DNA of 25,799 nucleotides, taken from IMG/VR virus record IMGVR_UViG_3300050821_002517, positions 1 through 25,799 of that record; one strand, written 5' to 3'. How positions within the stretch are numbered: the first letter of the stretch is position 1; each line of letters opens with the position of its first letter. The translations under genes and the position numbers were made by a program. This document shows, in pieces, positions 1 to 6,102 of this stretch. The notes below the pieces were generated by a model. That model was not told the origin of the DNA, did no database searches, and worked only from the letters and a program-made list of their open reading frames with translations. Source of the DNA: a virus.

Positions 1-371
1 AGACCTAATGCTTCTGGAATGTTGGGAGGGGAGAACGTGGGAGGTTTGATGACTTTTCCATCTTCACGGCGCAGGATGACACCAGTATCGGGGATTTTGC
101 TCAGGTTGGATCGGCACACTTCTTTCCACACGGCATCGAAGTTGATTCCAAGCGTGTTGCACAACCCAATCAATACGAAGATCATGTCGGCAATGGCATC
201 GGCAGTTTCCACAACATCCTGATTTCGAAACGCTTCTTCAAGCTCTTGGAACTCTTCACGAACCAACTCTTTGTAGAGAAACGCCTGAGTTTCATTCTGA
301 CTAGTAAAGCCGGGAGTAGTATGCGACATTTGTCCAACCGCCTCCATGAATCGCTTGACATCTAATTGCAT
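1..371 (-). CDS. MazG-like nucleotide pyrophosphohydrolase, partial
   Basis: The reading frame opens at ATG 371 and is still open at the left window edge, so the C terminus is missing; about 123 residues are visible. An all-alpha NTP pyrophosphohydrolase signature is seen: EExxE at residues 39-43 (REEFQELEEAF) followed by E55-x-x-D58 in VVETADAIADM, then a hydrophobic helix and LGINFDAVWKEV. In the MazG/PRA-PH superfamily these acidic residues bind Mg2+ and hydrolyse NTPs to NMP and PPi; phage members may clean up nucleotide pools or act on alarmones, and which applies here cannot be told. AGGA lies 7 nt before the ATG, and a late-type AATAAATA box is at 393-400, just beyond the primase stop codon. 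The family call is good; the substrate is unknown. Confidence 0.8.
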   Translation of the reverse strand, partial: MQLDVKRFMEAVGQMSHTTPGFTSQNETQAFLYKELVREEFQELEEAFRNQDVVETADAIADMIFVLIGLCNTLGINFDAVWKEVCRSNLSKIPDTGVILRREDGKVIKPPTFSPPNIPEALG

Positions 372-392
372 GTGTATCCTGTTTCGTAAGGG

Positions 393-400
393 TATTTATT
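393..400 (-). promoter_or_regulatory. Putative T4-type late promoter
   Basis: On the minus strand the sequence reads AATAAATA, one base off the T4 late consensus TATAAATA. It lies 22 nt upstream of the MazG-like start at 371, which fits a short leader with the AGGA ribosome site. Inferred from sequence only. Confidence 0.5.
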
Positions 401-402
401 GT

Positions 403-1449
403 CTAGCACTTCTTCCAGTCGGTGAAATATAACTCTGCCAACAAGCCGGAGTGCGAGTTTGCCTTGATGATGTCGTGGGGATTCAAACCAGCAAGAACCA
501 TCTCGTTGATGTCCTTGGGTTTAACTGATGCGGGCCAGATACAGACTTCATATCCTTTGCGAATATATTGCTCCAACAAGTTACACACTTCCGCATTCCG
601 TGGTTCATTATCAAAGACCACCGTAATTTCTTGTTTTGACAAATACAGATCGTCTAGTTTACTGAATGCCGTTCCTACGACCGCAATACAGTTAGGAAGA
701 AAGAGACTGTCAATCGGTCCTTCCACCACAAGAATAGGTTGTGTTCTGTCCAATGACGAAAGACCAAAAATCAACGATCCTTCCACGTCTTCATCTTTCA
801 CGTTGATGTACCGTAATTGTTCTCCTCTCAACGCTCTAAGTGCCATGCCAGTCCAATCATGATCACATCCACCAACCTCATTGAACGATTCAAGCGGAAT
901 AGCCAATCGTGGTTCTTCTGATTTAGCCAGACTCTCGTATTGAGGAAACAGTTTAATGATATCTTTGGTGTGTTCAAGAAAAAACAACTTGCTGAACTGT
1001 TCACGGGGGATTTGTCGTTTCAAACAGTACTGAACCGCTTCATTGTCGTCTGGAAGCAGTGAAAGAGACGTGAGTCCAAACTCGTCTATAATAGGTTCTT
1101 TCTTCTTGAACACCGGAGCGTCCTGCTTCATGAACTGAGCGGCGTTCTTGTGTGCAACGGTTTTACCTCCACCATCCTCTGCGAACCTTTCGTAGACGTA
1201 TTGTTGGTACATTGCTGCATCAAGGTCTTTCAAGAAAGTTCCGAAATGACCCGCCCAACCGCAATTGTGACACTTCCCCCAGAGAGCACTTTTTTGAACG
1301 TAAAAATAGAATCGTTTTTTGTTTGATTTTTTCTTACTATCGCCGCAAAGTACACAACGGCATATCCACGTATTTCGCCCTTTCTCTTTGAAGAGTGGTA
1401 GACGTGGAGATATTAAACGAAGATACTTGACATCGATGAACAGGGACAT
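403..1449 (-). CDS. 61: DNA primase subunit, T4 gp61-like
   Basis: Replicative primase that lays RNA primers at the fork with the gp41-type helicase encoded at 17747-19126. The 348 residues are close to T4 gp61 (342). Visible are an N-terminal zinc-binding region (C32-x2-C35 in CRCVLCGDS and C60-x2-C63 in CHNCG), then PRLAIPL, and a Toprim core with VVEGPIDSLF and VVFDNEPRN; the last two are near-identical to gp61 (VLEGPIDSLF, WVLDNEPRH). The frame extends upstream to 1542, but ATG 1449 is preferred: it has GGAG 6 nt upstream and aligns with the gp61 N terminus, and the extra codons would run through the promoter and terminator-like hairpin. It has its own sigma70-like promoter and so appears to be expressed separately from the exported-protein genes upstream. 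Confidence 0.95.
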   Translation of the reverse strand: MSLFIDVKYLRLISPRLPLFKEKGRNTWICRCVLCGDSKKKSNKKRFYFYVQKSALWGKCHNCGWAGHFGTFLKDLDAAMYQQYVYERFAEDGGGKTVAHKNAAQFMKQDAPVFKKKEPIIDEFGLTSLSLLPDDNEAVQYCLKRQIPREQFSKLFFLEHTKDIIKLFPQYESLAKSEEPRLAIPLESFNEVGGCDHDWTGMALRALRGEQLRYINVKDEDVEGSLIFGLSSLDRTQPILVVEGPIDSLFLPNCIAVVGTAFSKLDDLYLSKQEITVVFDNEPRNAEVCNLLEQYIRKGYEVCIWPASVKPKDINEMVLAGLNPHDIIKANSHSGLLAELYFTDWKKC

Positions 1450-1471
1450 GGTTGCTCCAAGGGTATACTGA

Positions 1472-1500
1472 AGTATAGCCAGAGGAACTCCTGATGTCAA
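1472..1500 (-). promoter_or_regulatory. Sigma70-like early promoter for primase
   Basis: On the minus strand: -35 TTGACA (1495-1500), a 17-bp spacer, then -10 TATACT (1472-1477). TCAGTATA follows the -10 at once, making the dyad TATAC-TTCA-GTATA that also occurs at the uvsX promoter. The primase ATG is 22 nt beyond the -10. Confidence 0.85.
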
Positions 1501-1520
1501 GGGTGGGTTGGACCGTTTTA

Positions 1521-1559
1521 AAGCCCCTGCAATCGTCACCAAATCGATTACAGGGGCTT
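1521..1559 (-). terminator. Terminator-like hairpin after the ompA-like gene
   Basis: AAGCCCCTG (1521-1529) pairs with CAGGGGCTT (1551-1559), and AATCG (1531-1535) pairs with CGATT (1545-1549), with one mismatch between the two blocks. In the minus direction it follows the stop of the OmpA-like gene and precedes the primase promoter. The U tract is weak (CTTTAAAA), so a full intrinsic terminator is likely but not certain. Confidence 0.65.
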
Positions 1560-1594
1560 CAAACGTCTTCAGTAGAGCAAACTGCGCCCCAAGG

Positions 1595-2560
1595 CTATTT
1601 TTCTTGCAGAATGATCACTCGGAACTCGTCTCGACGGTTTAAGTCTTGATTTGTCGATGAGACCAAGGCTCCCTTTCCAGAACTTGCGACATCGATACGA
1701 CTTTCGTCAATACCCTGTGCAACAAGGAAGGCTTTTGCTGCCTTGGCTCGTCTAAACCCAAGGGCAAGATTATACGTGTCTGATCCCTTCACATCCGTAT
1801 TGCCGACAATCAGTATTCGAACCGTGGGATGTGCCTGTAACACCGCAATCTTGTCCTTCAACACCGCCTGAGCGGAATCTGAAAGATCAGACTTGTCGAA
1901 TGCAAAGTATATCTTCTGATCGACTACGATTGGCGCAATACGAACAGGACGATCCACAAGAACGGAATCATGAACCTGTACCGTATCATGTACAGTCTTT
2001 TGTACAATCTTTGCTGGATGATCCACAACCACTGTTTTCACAACACGAGTGGGGTGACGATAAAAACTCAACCCTGCTCGAATGGTGGTAAATCGTTTCC
2101 AGCTATAATTGGCCAAGAAATCTTCCTGAGCGTCAACTCTCAACGCCGCAGCCGACCACAAATCCAGTTTTACACCAGCAAGCGCGTTGACGCCATAACT
2201 GTGAAGGAAGTTTGTCTCGGTACTGGCTCCGGCACCCACGCCCAAAAGAATGGACAGCGGACCTGCCTTGACTGGAGTATTGACCAATCGCCCGGACAAG
2301 ATACCAACATTCACGTCCTTCAATCCCGCAGGACGAGTCGCACGCATTTCTGCATCGTCAAACTCCAACGACCATCGGGGATCAAGGAATACTCCAACTC
2401 GTCCACCAATACCACGAGCAGTCAACAAGCTCAAGCTATGGTCAAACGATGCCGAAGAGACGAATGCTCCGAACTCCACGGTTCCTCTTTCTTGCGCCAT
2501 TACTGGTTTCACACACAGCAATAACGCCGCAATTCCTAATACAACGATCTTTCGAAACAT
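1595..2560 (-). CDS. OmpA-family outer-membrane protein
   Basis: 321 residues. Residues 1-22 form a classical Sec signal peptide ending VMA before QERG. Residues 25-170 alternate in beta fashion (repeated G-V/A-x patterns, GLSFY near 165) as expected of a small outer-membrane barrel. A linker rich in Val and HDTVQVHDSV follows, then an OmpA C-terminal peptidoglycan-binding domain at about 215-320: IYFAFDKSDLSDSA, GNTD (253-256), NLALGFRRAKA and NRRDEFRV. In OmpA domains the Asp and Arg of these motifs hold diaminopimelate. AAGGAG lies 6 nt before the ATG; the gene starts 9 nt after the ice-binding-like gene ends, so the two are probably co-transcribed. A complete OmpA protein is rare in phages; it may alter the infected cell surface. 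That role is inference. Confidence 0.9.
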   Translation of the reverse strand: MFRKIVVLGIAALLLCVKPVMAQERGTVEFGAFVSSASFDHSLSLLTARGIGGRVGVFLDPRWSLEFDDAEMRATRPAGLKDVNVGILSGRLVNTPVKAGPLSILLGVGAGASTETNFLHSYGVNALAGVKLDLWSAAALRVDAQEDFLANYSWKRFTTIRAGLSFYRHPTRVVKTVVVDHPAKIVQKTVHDTVQVHDSVLVDRPVRIAPIVVDQKIYFAFDKSDLSDSAQAVLKDKIAVLQAHPTVRILIVGNTDVKGSDTYNLALGFRRAKAAKAFLVAQGIDESRIDVASSGKGALVSSTNQDLNRRDEFRVIILQEK

Positions 2561-2569
2561 ATGTGCTCC

Positions 2570-3331
2570 TTATGGTAGAGTGATGACGTTATTGGTGCCC
2601 AATGAAACAGAACCGTTTCGTGCCAACGCACGTCCACGTAATGTCGCATTGTCTACCAAAGTAATACTTGTGAGAGAAACAACATTGCCCTGCCATGCTG
2701 ATGCAGTTCCAAGTGTGGCTGAACTGCCGACGACCCACCACACATTTTTTGCTTGTGCGCCATTGATCAACACGATATCTCCGGCTGTCGTCAGAGAGGT
2801 TCCTGCTTGAAAGACAAACGTGGCATTGGGATCACCACCACCATCTAATGTCAGTGTTCCAGACACACCAATACCGATTGCCGTACAGTACACTCCTGCT
2901 GGCTTGGTTGTTCCTCCAAGATTTCCTACAATCGCATTGGATGCAGAACAGGGAAGACCAAACAACTTATTGTATGTGATGGTCAAGTCGTTCTGTGCAG
3001 CAAGTGCCACTGCATCGGCCAGATGTTTCACTCCGGTAATCACACATGGAGGAAATCCTGTTACCGTACTACCGGGACTGATGGCAATACCGGCATTGAT
3101 CACACCGTTTGTAATACAGGTGAATGCCTGTCCTGCCATGATCCCATTGACTGCTGCACTTCCAAGAGAAATGGTCGGTGCAAGTGTGTCTGGATTCACT
3201 ATAACGGTATCCGGATTTGTTCCTGTCGAAGACACACCAGAAATACCGTGTACGTCACAAGCAAATGCCAGTGCCACAATGAAAATGGCAAACAATACAG
3301 AACGAACTCTTTGGTAAAAAATCTTTGTCAT
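2570..3331 (-). CDS. DUF3494 (ice-binding-like) exported protein
   Basis: 253 residues. The N terminus is an export signal (MTKIFYQRV, then a hydrophobic run to ALAFAC at about 25); the Cys suggests a lipoprotein, but the lipobox is poor because Phe precedes the -1 Ala. From about residue 53 to the end it follows the DUF3494 ice-binding pattern: AGQAFTCITNGVINAG, ISPGSTVTGFPPC, HLADAVALAAQNDLTITYN, NLGGTTKPAGVYC, GTLTLDGGGDPNATFVFQ, INGAQAKNVWWVVGSSATLG and GRALARNGSVSL. The family forms a discontinuous beta solenoid that binds ice or acts as an adhesin on bacteria. AAGGAG precedes the ATG. Transcription probably enters from 3507 upstream and continues into the OmpA-like gene. I know of no established role for this domain in a phage. 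Confidence 0.9.
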   Translation of the reverse strand: MTKIFYQRVRSVLFAIFIVALAFACDVHGISGVSSTGTNPDTVIVNPDTLAPTISLGSAAVNGIMAGQAFTCITNGVINAGIAISPGSTVTGFPPCVITGVKHLADAVALAAQNDLTITYNKLFGLPCSASNAIVGNLGGTTKPAGVYCTAIGIGVSGTLTLDGGGDPNATFVFQAGTSLTTAGDIVLINGAQAKNVWWVVGSSATLGTASAWQGNVVSLTSITLVDNATLRGRALARNGSVSLGTNNVITLP

Positions 3332-3345
3332 AATGAGCCTCTCCT

Positions 3346-3507
3346 TTAGAGGATGTGTATTTTAGGAGGAATGATGTGCAGGACTGTTCCGAGCCACACT
3401 AAGACTGAAACGCCCATAACGATTTGTATAACGGTTCTGGCGGCGGGAAACAACACACCAAATACGCAGCAGACGAGAACGATAACCAGCAAAGTAAAAA
3501 GGTCCAT
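3346..3507 (-). CDS. Small two-helix membrane protein
   Basis: The frame is open from 3618, but ATG 3507 has GGAG 6 nt upstream and starts directly with a hydrophobic segment, so a 53-residue protein (MDLFTLLVIVLVCC to PPKIHIL) is preferred. Two membrane segments are visible, about residues 3-22 and 26-44, joined by PAART. It lies between the amidase and the ice-binding-like gene. Size and topology are compatible with a holin or a small accessory lysis or exclusion protein, but no family motif was recognised. Confidence 0.6.
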   Translation of the reverse strand: MDLFTLLVIVLVCCVFGVLFPAARTVIQIVMGVSVLVWLGTVLHIIPPKIHIL

Positions 3508-3538
3508 GAATATCTCCAGAGGATTTTTTGTCTGGAAA

Positions 3539-3546
3539 TATTTAGC
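3539..3546 (-). promoter_or_regulatory. Possible weak late promoter
   Basis: GCTAAATA on the minus strand, two mismatches from TATAAATA, 32 nt upstream of the preferred start at 3507. It is the only promoter-like candidate in the 125-bp gap 3508-3632, which otherwise shows only a weak 5-bp hairpin (GAAAA/TTTTC near 3572-3587). Confidence 0.3.
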
Positions 3547-3632
3547 GCCTCTAGATGCGTTTTTGTCTCGAAAATGCCCGTTTTCCGAATATCTTTGTAG
3601 TGATCTTTTCTCACTCAAACGACGTACGATCT

Positions 3633-4181
3633 TTAGAGGAGTTTACCAACCTCAACTCTAATAACGGCAGGGTCCATCACAGGTTTGTTCGGATGGGTGC
3701 CAATAGGATCGACTTTACGTCCTCGTGGCCAAGCTTCATTAGAATGGCCCGTAATCCTCCACAAATCGTTTTTAGACCACTGATGGAAGGTAAAGATGGC
3801 TTCGATGTCTTCCACCAACGATGCCTGCTGGAGAGGCGTTACAACCTCAGTATTGTTGGCACTGATAGCCAACCCATAGAAGAAGCTGTTGGGATATTTG
3901 TAGGTGAACAACGAGCTACTTGGACGACAAACGCCTGCATGATACGCCGCCTGTTCCATAGTGGGAGTAATCTGCGCTATGGTACCGTCCTTGTCATACA
4001 GACGATTATAGGAAACCGCACAGGTGGGATCGGAAAACCATTCCAACCCAGACTCGTCACTGCTGGAATCGTCAAAATGCAACATGACGCCTCCCGGTTG
4101 CACAATCCGATGGTCCAAACATTGCTTGCTTTGGACATTCTTTTTGACAGGAAGTAAACTGCTCAAAGGAACTATATTCAT
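3633..4181 (-). CDS. N-acetylmuramoyl-L-alanine amidase (endolysin)
   Basis: 182 residues forming a single Amidase_2/PGRP-like zinc amidase domain, which cuts the MurNAc-L-Ala bond of peptidoglycan at lysis. Visible landmarks: H35 in VMLHFDDS (first zinc ligand), SYNRLYDKDGTIAQI (57-71), QAAYHAG (77-83), FYGLAISAN, and GHSNEAWPRGRKVDPIG (145-161), giving H146 and D158 as the other ligands with K156 nearby, the usual H-x(n)-H-x-K-x-D layout. No signal peptide or separate wall-binding domain is seen, so it probably needs a holin. Its ATG overlaps the TAA of the membrane gene upstream (TAATG), a translational coupling common in lysis cassettes. Confidence 0.9.
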   Translation of the reverse strand: MNIVPLSSLLPVKKNVQSKQCLDHRIVQPGGVMLHFDDSSSDESGLEWFSDPTCAVSYNRLYDKDGTIAQITPTMEQAAYHAGVCRPSSSLFTYKYPNSFFYGLAISANNTEVVTPLQQASLVEDIEAIFTFHQWSKNDLWRITGHSNEAWPRGRKVDPIGTHPNKPVMDPAVIRVEVGKLL

Positions 4182-4528
4182 TAAGAATCCTTGCGTTCGT
4201 CGTCTTTATGAGAAGGAAGACTTGGGTATGATGCACTGGGTACCGCACTGGCGATGCCCTTGGATACTTCTCCCATGGTTCCAGAAGACGCAATCAACCG
4301 AGCACGACTAAGCGAAGTTCCTGCAATGAAACAGAGCGTGGTAAAGCTGCCGAACCAACTCCATGCCGCAATAGACGGTTCAACCAGTTTTTTGAGAGCA
4401 ATACCAACAAACACCCCCAATCCGATTATACAACAAACAATCAAGATCATCCATCCAAAGTCCAAATCCCCATCCTTGGTGAAGATGAGTTGATGCCATC
4501 TGGTTAGAGGTGGTTGGGTGTCGTTCAT
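4181..4528 (-). CDS. Small membrane protein, holin candidate
   Basis: 115 residues. After a polar N terminus (MNDTQPPLTRWHQLIFTKDGDLD) come two hydrophobic segments, about 25-45 (GWMILIVCCIIGLGVFVGIAL) and 52-72 (IAAWSWFGSFTTLCFIAGTSL), and a charged tail ending HKDDERKDS. Two transmembrane helices, a charged C terminus and direct coupling to the amidase (TAATG overlap at 4181) make it a good holin candidate, by position and topology only. Its start overlaps the stop of the 67-residue membrane protein upstream (ATGA). No homologous family was recognised. Confidence 0.7.
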   Translation of the reverse strand: MNDTQPPLTRWHQLIFTKDGDLDFGWMILIVCCIIGLGVFVGIALKKLVEPSIAAWSWFGSFTTLCFIAGTSLSRARLIASSGTMGEVSKGIASAVPSASYPSLPSHKDDERKDS

Positions 4529-4728
4529 GGAATGGTTATTGGAGAAGGGGTGGGAACCTGTCGAATCATATTAGTACCGTATATGGCAACACTAATAAAG
4601 ATCGTTGAATGTCCCCAATGCACAGGCGGCGTAACAAGCTCATCAATCAAGCACCCTGTTCCTATGACAAGGAACATGATTCCAAGAACGGTATTGAGCC
4701 AAATATTAGCGGATGTTTCTCTTGACAC
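4525..4728 (-). CDS. Small membrane protein in lysis cluster
   Basis: 67 residues with two likely membrane segments, about 10-28 (WLNTVLGIMFLVIGTGCLI) and 40-56 (TIFISVAIYGTNMI), separated by a Pro/His turn. It overlaps the neighbours on both sides: the stop shares ATGA with the 115-residue protein, and the start lies 23 nt inside the coiled-coil gene. Tight packing supports it being real. The function is unknown; it could be an antiholin or spanin accessory. Confidence 0.6.
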   Translation of the reverse strand: MSRETSANIWLNTVLGIMFLVIGTGCLIDELVTPPVHWGHSTIFISVAIYGTNMIRQVPTPSPITIP

Positions 4729-5272
4729 GAGACGATTTCTTTTTAGGAGTCATTTGAGAAATTTTCACCATGTTTGAAGCAGTGGCATTAGCAGCAGCAG
4801 CGGCAATATCAGAAACTTTGTCCGCAGTCAGTTGTGCTGTTCGCAATACGGTGGCGGCAGCTTCAGCAGCAGCCTTTCCAGCCGCTTCTGCGGCAAGCGC
4901 GGCGGAAGCTACTACTTGAGCAGCCGCTTCAGCCGTAGATGCCACTGTAGGAAATGCTCCTTCAAGATTTGATGTTCGTTGTGCCAGATTGCTTATATCC
5001 GTTCCAATAGACTGAATCTTCTTGTCAAGTCCACCAATGCTTTCATTCAATCGTTCTGTATCAGTACTTTGCTGTTCCAAAGCATTTGTAAGACGATCTA
5101 CCGCTGTGGTTAGTTCCGGAATCTTCGATATGTCTGGAACATTCTTTTTGATGGTTTCGGTAATCGTTTCTCGAATCTTTGGAGCTACAAAAAATCTAAC
5201 CGTTCCGACAACTGATGCAAGGAAAGCAACCGTTGAGCCGAGAACAATACCAGCAGTTTCTAAGTTTACCAT
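4706..5272 (-). CDS. Membrane-anchored alanine-rich coiled-coil protein
   Basis: 188 residues. One N-terminal membrane segment (about 7-29, AGIVLGSTVAFLASVVGTVRFFV) precedes a long heptad-rich stretch (about 40-110: LTTAVDRLTNALEQQ, LNESIGGLDKKIQSIGTDISNLAQR), an alanine-rich helix (about 112-165: AEAAAQVVASAALAAEAAGKA) and a basic tail (KKKSSRVKRNIR). The topology suggests a periplasm-spanning helical rod, such as an inner-membrane spanin, next to a lysis cassette, though the length exceeds most spanins. The start overlaps the previous stop as TAATG. Function inferred from shape and context only. Confidence 0.65.
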   Translation of the reverse strand: MVNLETAGIVLGSTVAFLASVVGTVRFFVAPKIRETITETIKKNVPDISKIPELTTAVDRLTNALEQQSTDTERLNESIGGLDKKIQSIGTDISNLAQRTSNLEGAFPTVASTAEAAAQVVASAALAAEAAGKAAAEAAATVLRTAQLTADKVSDIAAAAANATASNMVKISQMTPKKKSSRVKRNIR

Positions 5273-5490
5273 TAGGGACTATTTCCTGCTCCAGCCCCAG
5301 ATGCCATACCCGCTACACGAGTGACAACTGGAGGAGGACTGAATGTGGATTTTGGACGAGGGCGACGGAGCATTTTCTTCTTCTTTCCACCAGATAAATC
5401 AAGAAGGGGGTCGTATTTTGCTATCCCCGGCCCCCCAAACCCGCTATTTACTGGTGCATCTTCTGTAATGAACTCTCTGAATGAAATCAT
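5272..5490 (-). CDS. Small protein with capsid-targeting-like N terminus
   Basis: 72 residues beginning MISFREFITE-DAPVNSG. This resembles the 10-residue capsid-targeting sequence of T4 internal proteins (MKTYQEFIAE in IPIII), which sends proteins into the prohead and is cut by the gp21 protease after (L/I)xE; here ITE is the expected site. The rest is Gly/Pro-rich with a basic patch (GGKKKKMLRRPRPKS). The ATG overlaps the upstream stop (ATGA) and its own TAA overlaps the next ATG (TAATG). The likely role is a small head-interior or assembly protein; the targeting call is by analogy. Confidence 0.6.
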   Translation of the reverse strand: MISFREFITEDAPVNSGFGGPGIAKYDPLLDLSGGKKKKMLRRPRPKSTFSPPPVVTRVAGMASGAGAGNSP

Positions 5491-5867
5491 AACTTCCGAA
5501 GTTTAATAATGATAGTTTGATCTAATGGAATATCTGATTCTGGTATGTGATCTTTGATACGATATCTTTCAGGCAAATAATTCAAGAACACAATGAACGT
5601 CTTGATTTGTGGCCAGTACGACTCTTCAAACTTGAAAAACAACATTGGTACAAGAGCATCAGCAAATACGTTGTGTAATAGAATGATGTGATTCAAAATC
5701 AATCGTTCACTAATCACACCCGTTTTCTTGTATCGTTTCAGAAGTCTCTTGATGTACTTGAATTTCTTCAGGTCATCTTGAAATTCACGAATACCTGTAC
5801 ATGCGGGATTATTGTAATGTTGTGCCGCATATAATGAAAATGTCTGATCACTTAATACAAGTTGCAT
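5487..5867 (-). CDS. Conserved T4-like phage hypothetical protein
   Basis: 126 residues of helical character, with the run FQDDLKKFKYIKRLLKRYKK and then SERLILNHIILLHNVFADALVPMLFFK. From memory, proteins with this pattern (F..DL.RFKYIKRL..RY.. followed by ERLILNHII.L.NVF) recur in T4-like phages, often among tail and structural genes, without an assigned function. No good Shine-Dalgarno precedes ATG 5867, so translation may be coupled to the gene upstream, which ends at 5884. The stop overlaps the next ATG (ATGA). Family recurrence is moderately sure; function is unknown. Confidence 0.65.
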   Translation of the reverse strand: MQLVLSDQTFSLYAAQHYNNPACTGIREFQDDLKKFKYIKRLLKRYKKTGVISERLILNHIILLHNVFADALVPMLFFKFEESYWPQIKTFIVFLNYLPERYRIKDHIPESDIPLDQTIIIKLRKL

Positions 5868-5883
5868 GATATAGAGGAAAAAG

Positions 5884-6099
5884 TTACGGTCCTGCTGTTG
5901 TCGTCGGAGCTAAGGTTGTCGTGGTGGTCGGTGCAATCGTCGTGGTGGTCGTGGTTGATAGCCTGAAAAACGTCCACAAGGCGTCAGCATCAATCTGATA
6001 GTCTGCTCCATTTCGAATCACATAGAAAGTATCGGCTCCCTGTACTGGTGGTGGCAGTACAGGGAAGTCGGTTACTTTTCCGTCAGTTGGCGAACTCAT
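5884..6099 (-). CDS. Small virion-type protein with Thr/Pro tail
   Basis: 71 residues. A globular part of about 48 residues (DTFYVIRNGADYQIDADALWTFFRL) is followed by a low-complexity tail, TTTTTTIAPTTTTTLAPTTTAGP, of the same type as in the Ig-like protein upstream. The ATG follows that gene's tandem TAA TAA with no spacer and no clear ribosome site, suggesting translation by reinitiation. The shared tail argues that both proteins lie on the virion surface or were built from one mucin-like module. No function recognised. Confidence 0.65.
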   Translation of the reverse strand: MSSPTDGKVTDFPVLPPPVQGADTFYVIRNGADYQIDADALWTFFRLSTTTTTTIAPTTTTTLAPTTTAGP

Positions 6100-6102
6100 T
6101 TA

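Noticed and set aside
422-862. Plus-strand frames opposite primase, UvsX, helicase, NAMPT-like and polymerase genes
   Set aside because: They are antisense shadows of strongly supported minus-strand genes, with no domain content or ribosome sites.
1450-1542. N-terminal extension of primase to ATG 1542
   Set aside because: It would read through a terminator-like hairpin and a strong promoter, has no similarity to gp61, and a good ribosome site exists at 1449.
5018-5026. Isolated -35-like TTGACA on the minus strand inside the coiled-coil gene
   Set aside because: No -10-like hexamer 17 bp away and no TCAG extension; chance match within coding sequence.
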